From contig JAHISX010000047.1 in the NCBI GenBank assembly GCA_018817915.1, positions 1-48,083 of the forward strand: a DNA stretch of 48,083 nucleotides, written 5' to 3'. This DNA comes from Bacillota bacterium (lineage in GTDB: Bacteria; Bacillota_I; Bacilli_A; Acholeplasmatales; Acholeplasmataceae). Of this stretch, positions 18,936-29,242 are shown in pieces. Position 1 is the first letter of the stretch; every line of letters starts with the position of its first letter. The notes beneath the pieces are model-generated. The model was not told where the DNA came from. It saw only the letters and a program-made list of their open reading frames with translations, and searched no databases. The position numbers and the translations under genes were made by a program.

Positions 18936-21258
18936 ATTTGAGCATTCACATTTCAAGATTGGTACAAAGGATTTAAATTACATTTTTAGAATTCTACCAA
19001 CAGGTCAGCTTGAACATTTATATTTTGGTCATAAGCTTATCGATCAAAGTTTTGAAGCCTTTCAATCTAAAATTACTGCTGGAGCTGGTTCAACAATTGA
19101 ATACGTTGATGGTGAAGATAAAAGTTCAATTGATTTATTAACATTAGAGTATTCTGGTATAGGAAAAGGCGATTTTCGTATATCTCCTATTGAAGTTAAA
19201 ATGCCAGATGGAACATTTGTTAATGACTTTGTTTATGATTCATATCAAATGGTTGATGGCGTTGTAGAAAGTAAAGAGTTGCCTATATCCAGAGCAAATG
19301 ATCAACAAGTAAAGAGCTTGATTATTAAGATGATTGATCGTAAATTTAAGATAGAACTTAATCTAATTTACACTGCATTTTATAATTCAAATGTCATTAC
19401 AAGACGTGTACAATTGATCAATTTAGAAGACAAGCAAATTGTGATTAGAAAAATCATGAGTATGATGGTTGATTTACCAGAATCTGATTATGATTTGATC
19501 ACTTTTGATGGTGGTTGGATTAAGGAAACACATAAGCATATTCGTCCGCTTTCATATGGGACATATATTAATGATTCTACTACAGGAAATAGTAGTAATC
19601 GTCATAACCCTGGTATCATTTTAGCTAAAAAAGGTACACATGAAGATTATGGTGTCTGTATAGGCATTAATCTTGTTTATAGTGGGAATCACTATGAAGC
19701 TGTTCAAATATCAAACCACGGATTGATGAGAGTCATGAATGGCATCAACCCTCATTGTTTTGAGTGGCCACTCAATCAAGGTGAATCATTTGAAACACCT
19801 GAATCCATCATGACGTATTCAGATCAAGGATTTAATACATTAAGTCAATCGTTTCATGAATTTATCAATACACATATTACACCTAGGCAATTCCAAAAGT
19901 TAAGTCGACCTGTTGTACTCAACAGTTGGGAACCTTTCTTTTTTGACTTCAATCAAAGAAAATTAGAAAACCTAGCTAAAAAAGCTAGCCATTTAGGTGT
20001 TGAACTTTTCGTATTAGATGATGGATGGTTCGGATCTAGAGATGATGATACACAAGCTTTAGGTGATTATGATGTGAATAAAAAGAAGTTACCCGGAGGT
20101 TTAAAAGGGTTATCTCAGCATATCCATCAAATGGGTATGAAGTTTGGTTTATGGTTTGAACCCGAAATGGTAAACCCTAAAAGCAAATTATATGAAAAAC
20201 ATCCAGAATATGCAGTTCAAATCGAAGGAAGAATACCAGCATTAGGAAGAAACCAATTGGTTTTAGATTTATGTAATCCAGAAGTTAGAGATTATATTGT
20301 TAATGAAATAGAAAATGTACTTTTAAGTGCTCAAATCGATTTTGTTAAGTGGGACATGAATCGTCATATGACAGATATGTACTCTCATTCTATACCAAAT
20401 CAAGGTATGTTTTTTCATAGCTACATAATGGGACTTTATGATATGCTTGGCAGAATAACAACAAAGTTTCCTAATTTACTTATTGAAACATGTTCGAGTG
20501 GTGGAAATAGATACGACTTAGGTATGTTATATTTTAGTCCACAAATATGGGCGTCTGATAACACTGACCCAATTGAAAGACTCAATATTCAACAAGGATT
20601 AAGTTATTTATATCCACAATCAACGATCAGTGCACATGTATCGTTAGCACCTCATGCACAAACGCTTAGAAAAACACCACTTTCAACACGATTTAATGTA
20701 GCAAGTTTTGGAGTTTTAGGTTATGAACTAGACCTTAAGTATTTAAGTCCAGCAGAAAAGAAAGAAATAAAAAAACAAATAGAACTCTATAAGGCATATA
20801 GAGATGTATTTCAATATGGTAAATTTTATCGATTTAACCCAAAAGATGAACATCATACAGTTTGGCAGATAAGCTTAGGCGATCAGCATATTTTAGGAAA
20901 CTTTCAAACACTTTCATCTTCTAGTCCTGATTTAGAAACCTTACAACTAAAAAATCTGGAAAATGATGAATCTTATCAAGTTCAATCATTCGGACAATCA
21001 TTACCAATATCTCAATTTGGACATTTGATTAAACATGCACTACCTATTAAGTTGAATCCATATGGTGGAATCATGCGCTTGATTTCTAAATATAAGCAAT
21101 TAGATAACGCAACAGAAAAGTTTGTTGCTAGCGGAAGTGCTTTAGAACACGGATTTAGATTGAAACAGCAATTTATGGGTACTTGGTATAATGATCAAAC
21201 AAGAATATTAGGAGATTATGGTTCACAAATTTATATTGTAGAAAAAAATAAAGCGTGA
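18928..21258 (+). CDS. GH36 alpha-galactosidase
   Basis: The 776-aa enzyme releases alpha-linked galactose from melibiose, raffinose or galactomannan fragments. An N-terminal beta-sandwich (about 1-300) leads into the TIM barrel beginning at NSWEPFFFDF. The nucleophile is D476 in KWDMNRH and the acid/base is probably D544 in WASDNTDP; CSSGGNRYDLG lies between them. The length is typical of bacterial GH36 (about 730-780 aa). No signal peptide is present. It overlaps the GH13 gene by 8 nt and is followed after 13 nt by the GH2 gene, so it is co-translated in the operon. Confidence 0.95.
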   Translation: MIKFEHSHFKIGTKDLNYIFRILPTGQLEHLYFGHKLIDQSFEAFQSKITAGAGSTIEYVDGEDKSSIDLLTLEYSGIGKGDFRISPIEVKMPDGTFVNDFVYDSYQMVDGVVESKELPISRANDQQVKSLIIKMIDRKFKIELNLIYTAFYNSNVITRRVQLINLEDKQIVIRKIMSMMVDLPESDYDLITFDGGWIKETHKHIRPLSYGTYINDSTTGNSSNRHNPGIILAKKGTHEDYGVCIGINLVYSGNHYEAVQISNHGLMRVMNGINPHCFEWPLNQGESFETPESIMTYSDQGFNTLSQSFHEFINTHITPRQFQKLSRPVVLNSWEPFFFDFNQRKLENLAKKASHLGVELFVLDDGWFGSRDDDTQALGDYDVNKKKLPGGLKGLSQHIHQMGMKFGLWFEPEMVNPKSKLYEKHPEYAVQIEGRIPALGRNQLVLDLCNPEVRDYIVNEIENVLLSAQIDFVKWDMNRHMTDMYSHSIPNQGMFFHSYIMGLYDMLGRITTKFPNLLIETCSSGGNRYDLGMLYFSPQIWASDNTDPIERLNIQQGLSYLYPQSTISAHVSLAPHAQTLRKTPLSTRFNVASFGVLGYELDLKYLSPAEKKEIKKQIELYKAYRDVFQYGKFYRFNPKDEHHTVWQISLGDQHILGNFQTLSSSSPDLETLQLKNLENDESYQVQSFGQSLPISQFGHLIKHALPIKLNPYGGIMRLISKYKQLDNATEKFVASGSALEHGFRLKQQFMGTWYNDQTRILGDYGSQIYIVEKNKA

Positions 21259-21271
21259 GGTGAATAACTAA

Positions 21272-23617
21272 GTGAGAGAACATATCCCTTTAAATTTTAA
21301 ATGGTATTTTGCTCCATTTGAAGAAGATCATTTAAATAAAATAGATTTAGATACATTTGAAAGCATCAGTATTCCTCATCATGGTGTTGAAATACCTTTT
21401 AATAACTTCAATGAAGAAATGTTAGAAGTTGTTTTAAGTTATGTTAAAAAGATAGATATTAAAAAATCATGGGAAGGCAAAGTATTAAAGCTTAAATTTG
21501 AAGGTGTTGCACATCAAGCAAAAATATATGTCAATTCCAAAATTGTTTCAGAGCATCGTGGAGGATACACACCATTTGATGTAGATATCACGGATGAAGT
21601 TACTTATGGGCAGGAAAATGAAATTTTGGTTATTGTAAATAGCAAAGAGGATTCCTCAATACCGCCTTTTGGAGGTGTAGTTGATTATTTAGGATACAGT
21701 GGAATCTATCGTGAGGTTTCACTACTCGTTGTTGAAAAACAACATATTAAATATGCTTTTGTTCAAACCGATGGAACTTCATTATTGAAATTAGAAATTG
21801 GTCTATCACAAAATAACGGTGAGTTGGATATAACTGTATTAGATAAAGAAAATGAAATTGTTGAAATTAAGAATTATAAAGTGATTGATATGGTTGCACA
21901 AACATCAATTCACATTGAAAATCCTGTTTTATGGGATTTAGAGCAGCCATTTATTTACCGGTTATCCATTCAATATCACATCAACGATCAACTGGTCGAT
22001 GAAATCCATGAAACTTTTGGGGTAAGAAGTGCCATCTTTAAAGAAGATGGATTTTACCTGAATGGAAATAAAATCAAACTTTTGGGATTGAACAGACATC
22101 AAAGTTATCCATATGTAGGATATGCAATGCCAAAGTCAGCACAATATGAAGATGCTGACATCTTAAAATATCAATTAGGATTAAATGTTGTTAGAACCTC
22201 TCATTATCCTCAATCGAAACACTTTTTAAATCGATGTGATGAGATTGGCCTTTTAGTCTTTGAGGAGATACCGGGATGGCAACACATCGGAAATGAGCAA
22301 TGGCAAGACTTAAGTTGTCAAAACTTAACGGATATGATTTATCGAGATAGAAATCACCCATCAATCATTTTATGGGGTGTTCGAATCAATGAATCACCAG
22401 ACAGTCATGATTTCTATTTTAAAACAAACGGTATTGCAAGATCACTTGATCCCAGTAGACAAACCGGTGGTGTCAGAAATATTGATCATAGTGAGTTTTT
22501 AGAAGATGTTTATACCTATAATGACTTTTCACATCGCGGCAATAATAAAGGATTAGCGAAAAAGAAGAGTATCACAAAAAAAGTGCCTTATTTAGTCACT
22601 GAATTTAATGGACATATGTTTCCAACAAAACGATACGATGATGAATTACATAGATTAGACCAAGCATTAAGACACTTAAACGTGATTGATGATATGTTAG
22701 AACCAAATAATCATATCAGCGGATGTATCGGATGGGTGATGAGTGACTATAACACACACCAAGAATTTGGAAGTGGTGATCGTATTTGTTATCATGGTGT
22801 TCTTGATATGTATAGAATTCCTAAATTAGCAAGCTATGGATATGCAATGCAATATGGTAAGGAACCTATTTTGGAAATATCATCAGCAATGAATATGGGA
22901 GAACATCCAGCTGGTGAGTTGTCTGAAGTCTATGTATTTACCAATTTAGATTATGTCAAATTATTTAAAAATGATGAATATATTGGGACATTCAAACCAA
23001 ATTCTGAAACAAATTTAGCGCATCCACCCATTTTAGTTGATGATTTCATTGGCGAAACTCTCATGAAGCATGAACAAATGAGTCAAAAAGATGCTGAAAT
23101 TACAAAAAATATCCTTAAAGTGATTGGAAAATACGGACCCAAGCTTCCTTTAAAATACAAGCTACAAATACTATATTTACTTAAGAAATATAAGATGACC
23201 TATGATCAAGGTGTAAAAATGTTTTATAAGTATATGAGTGGTTGGGGAAGCGATAAGACCAGTTATCGCTTTGAAGGTTATAAAAAAGAAAAATTGGTCA
23301 AGACTGTATATAAAGAAAACCATGAAACCTTTGATTATAAATTAGATATCTCATCAAAAAATCTTAAAATTGAGGAAACTTATGATGTAACAAGATGTGT
23401 TTTATCTAAAGTAAACCAAAATGGTGAGATTGTACTCTATTCATTTGATCCAGCCCAAATAAAAGTGACGGGATCAATTGAACTGATTGGACCAGATCTA
23501 GTAAGTTTAAAAGGTGGAGTCATCGGATTTTGGGTAAAGACTAAGACAAAAGGTAAAGGTAAAATCGAAGTTAGCATTCATAATCAAGTCTTGTGTGAGG
23601 AAGTGATTGTTTCGTGA
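21272..23617 (+). CDS. GH2 glycosidase (beta-galactosidase/beta-glucuronidase family)
   Basis: The 781-aa protein has the GH2 order: a jelly-roll N-domain, an Ig-like domain, then a TIM barrel with GLNRHQSYPYVG and VRTSHYPQS. The acid/base is E374 (INES) and the nucleophile is E444 (TEFNG). A C-terminal Ig-like part follows, starting ISSAMNMGEHPAGE. The usual WxxGNE reads WGVRINE here, so it is a divergent branch. The substrate could be a beta-galactoside, beta-glucuronide or beta-mannoside. GTG start with GAGGTGA about 9 bp upstream. The last 4 nt (GTGA) overlap the GH3 start. Confidence 0.88.
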   Translation: MREHIPLNFKWYFAPFEEDHLNKIDLDTFESISIPHHGVEIPFNNFNEEMLEVVLSYVKKIDIKKSWEGKVLKLKFEGVAHQAKIYVNSKIVSEHRGGYTPFDVDITDEVTYGQENEILVIVNSKEDSSIPPFGGVVDYLGYSGIYREVSLLVVEKQHIKYAFVQTDGTSLLKLEIGLSQNNGELDITVLDKENEIVEIKNYKVIDMVAQTSIHIENPVLWDLEQPFIYRLSIQYHINDQLVDEIHETFGVRSAIFKEDGFYLNGNKIKLLGLNRHQSYPYVGYAMPKSAQYEDADILKYQLGLNVVRTSHYPQSKHFLNRCDEIGLLVFEEIPGWQHIGNEQWQDLSCQNLTDMIYRDRNHPSIILWGVRINESPDSHDFYFKTNGIARSLDPSRQTGGVRNIDHSEFLEDVYTYNDFSHRGNNKGLAKKKSITKKVPYLVTEFNGHMFPTKRYDDELHRLDQALRHLNVIDDMLEPNNHISGCIGWVMSDYNTHQEFGSGDRICYHGVLDMYRIPKLASYGYAMQYGKEPILEISSAMNMGEHPAGELSEVYVFTNLDYVKLFKNDEYIGTFKPNSETNLAHPPILVDDFIGETLMKHEQMSQKDAEITKNILKVIGKYGPKLPLKYKLQILYLLKKYKMTYDQGVKMFYKYMSGWGSDKTSYRFEGYKKEKLVKTVYKENHETFDYKLDISSKNLKIEETYDVTRCVLSKVNQNGEIVLYSFDPAQIKVTGSIELIGPDLVSLKGGVIGFWVKTKTKGKGKIEVSIHNQVLCEEVIVS

Positions 23618-25956
23618 AACTTACATTTGAAGATAAAGTTGCTTTACTAGATGGTAAAGATGTTTGGCATACAAAAGTATTTGAGGGGGTTCCATCCATC
23701 ATGATGACCGATGGTCCTCATGGGATTAGAAAACAAATAGAATCAACAGATAATTTAGGGATTTCAGGAAGTGTTAAAGCAACTGCATTCCCAACTGCAA
23801 GTCTAACTGCTTGCAGTTTCGATCGTGAACTTGTTGCTAAAATGGGGAAATTACTCGCAATTGAAGCTAAAAGCAATGAAGTAAATATGATATTGGGTCC
23901 TGGAATCAATATGAAAAGAAGTCCACTTTGTGGAAGAAATTTTGAGTATTACTCTGAAGATCCATATCTTGCTGGAGAATTGGCTTCATCTTATGTTAGA
24001 GCGGTAGAAGACGAAAAAGTTGGAACCTCAGTTAAACATTTCTTTTGTAATAATCAAGAAAAAGGACGATTCACACTGGATAGTATTGTTGATGAAAGAG
24101 CACTTCGTGAAATTTATTTAAAAGCATTTGAACGCGTAGCAATAGAAAAACCAGCATCTTTTATGGCAAGTTACAATAAAATTAATGGATATTATGCTAC
24201 AGAAAGTCCCATATTAAAATCAATATTAAGAAATGAATGGAAATACGATGGGGTTGTGGTCAGTGATTGGGGAGCAATCAACGACAGAGCTCAAAGCATT
24301 ATTGCAACCTGTGACTTAGAAATGCCTTCTAGTTTAGGCTATCAAACCAAAAAAGTACTTGAGCAAGCTAAAAATGATGAACAACTTAGACATGCTGTTG
24401 AAAACTCAGCAGATCATATACTCAATCTAGTTAATCAGTATAATCAAAGTTTTCAAACAACTTATGATGCAGATGAGCACCATCAAGCAGCAAGATCAAT
24501 TGCAAGACAATCAATGGTTTTATTGAAAAATAAAGGCATTTTACCTTTAAACCGAGATGAGAAAGTAGCTATAATAGGTGGTTTTGCTGAAAAGATGAGA
24601 TATCAAGGTGGGGGAAGTTCTCACATCAATCCTAATCAACTTGATCAGATCAAAGATATTTATTATAATTATTCAGATCAAATAACGATTGTCCAAGGAT
24701 ATGGAATTAGTGATGAAGCATACGATAAGCTTTATTTAGAAGAAGCTATTGAAGTTGCTATTGCATCAGATAAAGTCGTCTTGTTTGTTGGATTACCCGA
24801 TGCATTGGAAACAGAAGGTTTTGACAGAAAGACACTTAATATACCTTATAACCAAAGACATTTGATTGATGAGATTGCAAAAGTTAACACGAATATTGTC
24901 ATTGTTGCTATTGCGGGTTCTGTTATCAATCTTGATTTTGAAGAACAAGCTAAAGGTATATTGATGGCTTATCTTGGTGGACAAGCTGCAAGTTCTGCTA
25001 TTATGGATTTACTTTATGGAATAGAAAATCCTTCTGGAAGACTTGCTGAAACCTTTATTGATGATATTCAAACCTGTAATGTTCAATTAACCAATGATAA
25101 TTACGCAACATACTATGATGAATCTATCTTTATTGGATATAGATACTACCAAACATTCAATCAAAAAGTTCGCTATCCATTTGGATATGGTTTAAGTTAT
25201 ACAAAGTTCGAGTATTCAAACATTGAAATTCAAGAATCAAAAGATGAATTTGTTATTACAATGGAAATTAAAAATATTGGAGATGTGGCAGGTAAAGAGG
25301 TTGTTCAACTCTATATCGAGAATAATGCTTCTGAAGTGTTCAAAGCTAAAAGAGAATTAAAACAATTTGATAAGGTTAGTATCGAACCAAATGAAGTTGC
25401 TCATGTTTGTTTAAATCTTCCCAAATCATCATTTGCTTATTTTGATATGGATCAACATAGATTGATCATTGAAAAAGGCGAGTACAAAATCTTGATTTCA
25501 AAAAATGTTGAAGAAACCATTCATACATTCAATATCTCGTTAGATGGTGAAGTTATTCATAAGAAACCTTTGAGTTATAACCAAAAGACATATGATACTT
25601 CTGATTTTAATCAAATCTATTTAGATGTATTACCGCCAAAACATATCAAAATGAAACGTCCGTTCTCTATGGCATCAACACTCGATGACATGAGAACTAC
25701 ATGGATAGGACGTATCATTTCATCTGTGATTATTAAAGAAGGCATGAAAACAACAGAACAAATGACTGAAGAGTGGATGAAAGAAGTTGCTAGACAAACA
25801 ATCTTAGAAACCCCAATTCGCATGCTTGCACTATTTAGTGGTGGAAAATTCAGTTTATTAATGGTTGAAGCCATCGTTGACATTGTTAATTTAAAAATTT
25901 TCAAAGGATTAAAAAAGATAAGACAAAATACTAAGGAGAATAAAGAGAATGAATGA
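23614..25956 (+). CDS. GH3 beta-glucosidase/beta-xylosidase-like enzyme
   Basis: The 780-aa cytoplasmic GH3 enzyme starts with MMTDGPHGIRKQ. The nucleophile is D218 in VVSDWGA. The second alpha/beta domain carries ETEGFDRKTLNIPYNQ, and FGYGLSYTKF introduces the FN3-like domain. A basic helical tail of about 100 residues (from about 680) follows, as in several Firmicute GH3 enzymes. It probably trims terminal beta-glucose from oligosaccharides. GTG start overlapping the GH2 stop (GTGA), and an 8-nt overlap with the transporter downstream. Confidence 0.93.
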   Translation: MKLTFEDKVALLDGKDVWHTKVFEGVPSIMMTDGPHGIRKQIESTDNLGISGSVKATAFPTASLTACSFDRELVAKMGKLLAIEAKSNEVNMILGPGINMKRSPLCGRNFEYYSEDPYLAGELASSYVRAVEDEKVGTSVKHFFCNNQEKGRFTLDSIVDERALREIYLKAFERVAIEKPASFMASYNKINGYYATESPILKSILRNEWKYDGVVVSDWGAINDRAQSIIATCDLEMPSSLGYQTKKVLEQAKNDEQLRHAVENSADHILNLVNQYNQSFQTTYDADEHHQAARSIARQSMVLLKNKGILPLNRDEKVAIIGGFAEKMRYQGGGSSHINPNQLDQIKDIYYNYSDQITIVQGYGISDEAYDKLYLEEAIEVAIASDKVVLFVGLPDALETEGFDRKTLNIPYNQRHLIDEIAKVNTNIVIVAIAGSVINLDFEEQAKGILMAYLGGQAASSAIMDLLYGIENPSGRLAETFIDDIQTCNVQLTNDNYATYYDESIFIGYRYYQTFNQKVRYPFGYGLSYTKFEYSNIEIQESKDEFVITMEIKNIGDVAGKEVVQLYIENNASEVFKAKRELKQFDKVSIEPNEVAHVCLNLPKSSFAYFDMDQHRLIIEKGEYKILISKNVEETIHTFNISLDGEVIHKKPLSYNQKTYDTSDFNQIYLDVLPPKHIKMKRPFSMASTLDDMRTTWIGRIISSVIIKEGMKTTEQMTEEWMKEVARQTILETPIRMLALFSGGKFSLLMVEAIVDIVNLKIFKGLKKIRQNTKENKENE

Positions 25957-27415
25957 GCAACCCAAAGTAAGTAATCGCACGAAATATTCTTATGCGATGA
26001 GTGGTATTGGACGTGACATGATGTATGCATTATATAGTACATACTTGATTGTCTTCTTCACTGATGCTTTAGGATTACCAAATTGGGAATTGATTGCTGT
26101 AGGAACAATCATTGCTGTAGCAAGAATTTGGGATGCAATCAATGATCCAATTATGGGTGTTATCATTGACAATACGAGAACAAGATATGGTAAATTTAAA
26201 CCTTGGATTTTAATTGGTGCACTATCTAGTGCAGTTGTATTCTTTCTATTGTTCCAAGATTTGAATTTAATGGGTACTGCATTTGTTGTTGTATTTGCAT
26301 TTTTGTATATTTTATCTGGAATGACATTTACGATGAATGATATTTCTTATTGGTCAATGTATCCTTCTCTTACTTCAGATCCAAAAGAAAGAGAAAAGAT
26401 TGGATCGCTGGCGCGTATCTTTGCCAGTTTAGGTATGTTTTTGACCATTGCATTGGTGCCTATCATTTATCAAAACTTTGCTAGTGGACCTAAAAAAGCA
26501 TTTTCTGTTATCGCATTAGTCATTGGTATTATCTTTGTTATTTCACAAATTGGTCTATTTTTTGGAGTAAAAGAACAAAAAAATATCATCAGTGATGTTA
26601 AACAAGAAAAAACAAGATTTAGAGATATGATTAAAATTATCTTTAAGAATGATCAATTGGTTGTTATCATCATCGCCATATTTTTATTTAATACGGGTTA
26701 CTTTATAACAACATCCCTAGGTATCTATTTTTTTAATTATGATTTTAACAAATATGGTGGTATTGAATTTACCCTATTTTCAGCTATTTTAGCAGTTTCA
26801 CAATTAAGCGCATTGATGCTATTTCCTTTTCTTGCAAAAAAAATGTCGAGAAGAAAGATCTTCACGATGGCAATCGGCATGATTACATTAGGTTATGCGT
26901 TATTTATGAGTGTTGGTTATTTGTTTCCAATGAGTATGATCACGATTGGTTTAGCCGGTTTAGTCTTATTTAGTGGACAAGGCTTTATCCAAGTATTGGT
27001 TTTAGTTATGCTTGCTGACACAATTGAGTATGGTCAGTGGAAATTAGGAACAAGAAATGAGAGTGTTGTATTTGCTATCAATCCATTTGTTACAAAATTA
27101 GCAACATCAGTTCAAACACTTGTTGTAACAATAACACTTGCTGCATCAGGGTTAAATAGTAGAGTTATTCAACCGGTTACTGAAGCTAAAGATGCGAATC
27201 CAGGCATGAGCAATGAAGATGTTAGAGCACTCATAGCCTCTAATGTAACAGAGCCAATGTTACTTGGCTTAAGAACATCGATGATTGTTATTCCGCTTTT
27301 ATTAATTATTATTTCATACTTAATATACAGATTTAAATATAAAATAGATTCCAAGTTTTATAGTCAAATCACTAAAGAATTAACTGAACGTATACTGAGT
27401 CAAGAAGAAGTTTAA
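25949..27415 (+). CDS. GPH-family sugar:cation symporter (MelB/XynB-like)
   Basis: The 488-aa membrane protein has about 12 hydrophobic helices. N-terminal GPH-family features include GIGRDMMYALYSTYLIVFFTD, the motif NDPIMG and RTRYGKFKPWIL. This family imports melibiose, beta-glucosides, xylosides or glucuronides with Na+ or H+, unphosphorylated. AAGGAG lies upstream of the ATG within the GH3 end (8-nt overlap). As the only transporter in the operon it probably delivers the oligosaccharides cut by the four glycosidases. Which sugar is not shown by the sequence. Confidence 0.94.
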   Translation: MNEQPKVSNRTKYSYAMSGIGRDMMYALYSTYLIVFFTDALGLPNWELIAVGTIIAVARIWDAINDPIMGVIIDNTRTRYGKFKPWILIGALSSAVVFFLLFQDLNLMGTAFVVVFAFLYILSGMTFTMNDISYWSMYPSLTSDPKEREKIGSLARIFASLGMFLTIALVPIIYQNFASGPKKAFSVIALVIGIIFVISQIGLFFGVKEQKNIISDVKQEKTRFRDMIKIIFKNDQLVVIIIAIFLFNTGYFITTSLGIYFFNYDFNKYGGIEFTLFSAILAVSQLSALMLFPFLAKKMSRRKIFTMAIGMITLGYALFMSVGYLFPMSMITIGLAGLVLFSGQGFIQVLVLVMLADTIEYGQWKLGTRNESVVFAINPFVTKLATSVQTLVVTITLAASGLNSRVIQPVTEAKDANPGMSNEDVRALIASNVTEPMLLGLRTSMIVIPLLLIIISYLIYRFKYKIDSKFYSQITKELTERILSQEEV

Positions 27416-27422
27416 AAAGAAC

Positions 27423-27446
27423 AAGGGATGTCACGAGACATCCCTT
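27423..27446. terminator. Bidirectional terminator between sugar operon and EAL gene
   Basis: AAGGGATGTC and GACATCCCTT form a perfect 10-bp stem with an ACGA loop. T-rich sequence follows on the plus strand, and TTGTTCTTTTT follows on the minus strand, where the hairpin lies just after the EAL gene stop. Confidence 0.85.
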
Positions 27447-29086
27447 TATTTATGATTACTTAACCAAATAAGCAAATCCTCATATTTCATAGGTTTTGCA
27501 AAATAATAGCCCTGTGCCATATCACATCCAAGTTCAATTAAATCATCTAAATCTTCTTTCGTTTCTACACCTTCAGCAACAACTTTATACCCCAATTGAT
27601 GAGCAAGTTCAATTGTTGATTTGACAATTTGCTTGACTGCAGGTTTTTCGGAAATGGCATTGATAAAAATACGATCTATTTTTAGAATGTGAATCGGAAA
27701 TGCTGATAAATAAGCCAATGATGAGTAACCAGTTCCATAATCATCCAATGAGATTTGAATGCCCTCGTCATATATTTTTCTAAGATAAGATTTACTTTCT
27801 TCAGGATTTAGCATTAAAGCAGTTTCAGTAATTTCGATTTCCACTTGCTTTGGATTAACTTTGGATTTACTAATTATTTTAATAATGTCTGAAGAAAAGT
27901 TTTTATCAAATAGATTTTTTACAGATATATTGATTGAAAGCGATAGCAAGTAATTGAGTTTTTCTATTTGATAAATTGTTGATATTGCTTTATTCAAAAC
28001 ATATTTTGTTAGTGAGTGTATGAGTTGTGTCTCTTCAATTAAATCGATAAACTCATTGGGCATAATCAAACCTAAAACTGGATGTTTCCACCTTATAAGC
28101 GCTTCAAGACCATAAGGTTTTAACGTTTTAAGATCTATTTTAGGCTGGAATACTAGATATAATTCATCTTTTTCTAAAGCTTCTCTAAAAGCGCGTATAA
28201 GTTCTATGTTTTTCTTCTTTTTAAAGACATCCTCATTGTAAATGACATAAGGCAACTTATTCATTTGAGCAAAATTTGCTGATGCATCTGTGAACGAAAA
28301 TAATTCAAGAGAATTAATTTGTTTGCCAGCATCAACGGATAGAGCACCAACACTAAAATCGACATAATAAGGGATATGATCAATATAAATCAATTGAGAT
28401 AAGCAATTATAGATGTTTTTTGCATCGTCTTTGATGTCGTTGCTAGACATGAATAACCAAAGTTTACTTACACCAGATTGGCCAATTGAACCAGAATTAT
28501 TGACGAGACTATTTAAATTAGCATAGATTGCTTGCATAAACTTGCTATAGGTGGAAACACCCATAGCATCCCTAAAGGTATCCGCATTGTTTATGTAAAT
28601 AGAAACGGTGATTCTATTTACATTTGTATTCTTTTGATTGATAATATAATCCAATAGTGCAGTGGTATTTGGAATATGCGTCTCTTGATTAAAAGAGTAC
28701 ATTTGTTTGATTAATAAATTTTTTTCCTTCAAGCGTTCAGAAAAAAATCCACTTAGATAACCAATGAGTAAAAATATAACTATTCTATAAATATAATTGA
28801 TCGGTTCTTGTTGCGTCATTTGGATGGTATCCAAAGGCATAAGTGGACCTAAAAGTATACCAGCAATCAAGGCAGTTAAAAATCCCCATTTTTTCCCTAA
28901 TAACATGCCTGCTATTAAAATGGGGATATACATTGTATGGGAATACACATATGTGATGCCTCCGGTTGCATAAACAAGCCAATAAACAAAAGGCACAGAA
29001 ATAAAAATAAAACAAAATGTAATTACTTTATAATTTTTTGTTGTGTAATCTATTATATTTTTTAAGTATTTCTGCTTGTTTACCAC
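27446..29086 (-). CDS. Membrane-anchored EAL-domain c-di-GMP phosphodiesterase with degenerate GGDEF
   Basis: The 546-aa protein has about four to five N-terminal helices (20-115), a degenerate GGDEF domain (about 130-285) and an EAL domain (about 300-545). The GGDEF motif position reads SGVSK near 204-208, so no cyclase activity is expected. The EAL domain looks complete: EALIRW (328-333), NIS near 387, EITET (418-422), LDDYGTGYSSL (447-457), K469 and D471 in LKIDR, and AEGVET (504-509). It should hydrolyse c-di-GMP at the membrane. GTG start with GAGGTGA 5 bp upstream. No diguanylate cyclase lies in this window. Confidence 0.92.
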   Translation of the reverse strand: MVNKQKYLKNIIDYTTKNYKVITFCFIFISVPFVYWLVYATGGITYVYSHTMYIPILIAGMLLGKKWGFLTALIAGILLGPLMPLDTIQMTQQEPINYIYRIVIFLLIGYLSGFFSERLKEKNLLIKQMYSFNQETHIPNTTALLDYIINQKNTNVNRITVSIYINNADTFRDAMGVSTYSKFMQAIYANLNSLVNNSGSIGQSGVSKLWLFMSSNDIKDDAKNIYNCLSQLIYIDHIPYYVDFSVGALSVDAGKQINSLELFSFTDASANFAQMNKLPYVIYNEDVFKKKKNIELIRAFREALEKDELYLVFQPKIDLKTLKPYGLEALIRWKHPVLGLIMPNEFIDLIEETQLIHSLTKYVLNKAISTIYQIEKLNYLLSLSINISVKNLFDKNFSSDIIKIISKSKVNPKQVEIEITETALMLNPEESKSYLRKIYDEGIQISLDDYGTGYSSLAYLSAFPIHILKIDRIFINAISEKPAVKQIVKSTIELAHQLGYKVVAEGVETKEDLDDLIELGCDMAQGYYFAKPMKYEDLLIWLSNHK

Positions 29087-29242
29087 TAAATCACCTCAAA
29101 GCATATTTGATTCAGTTCAAACATTGAAGCATGAAGATTATAATTGCATTTTATCACTTTTAATAACAATATACAAAGATTGGGCAATATATTATGATAG
29201 ATTTCGAAAAATATATAAAAATCTTTTTATTTTATGACTTGA

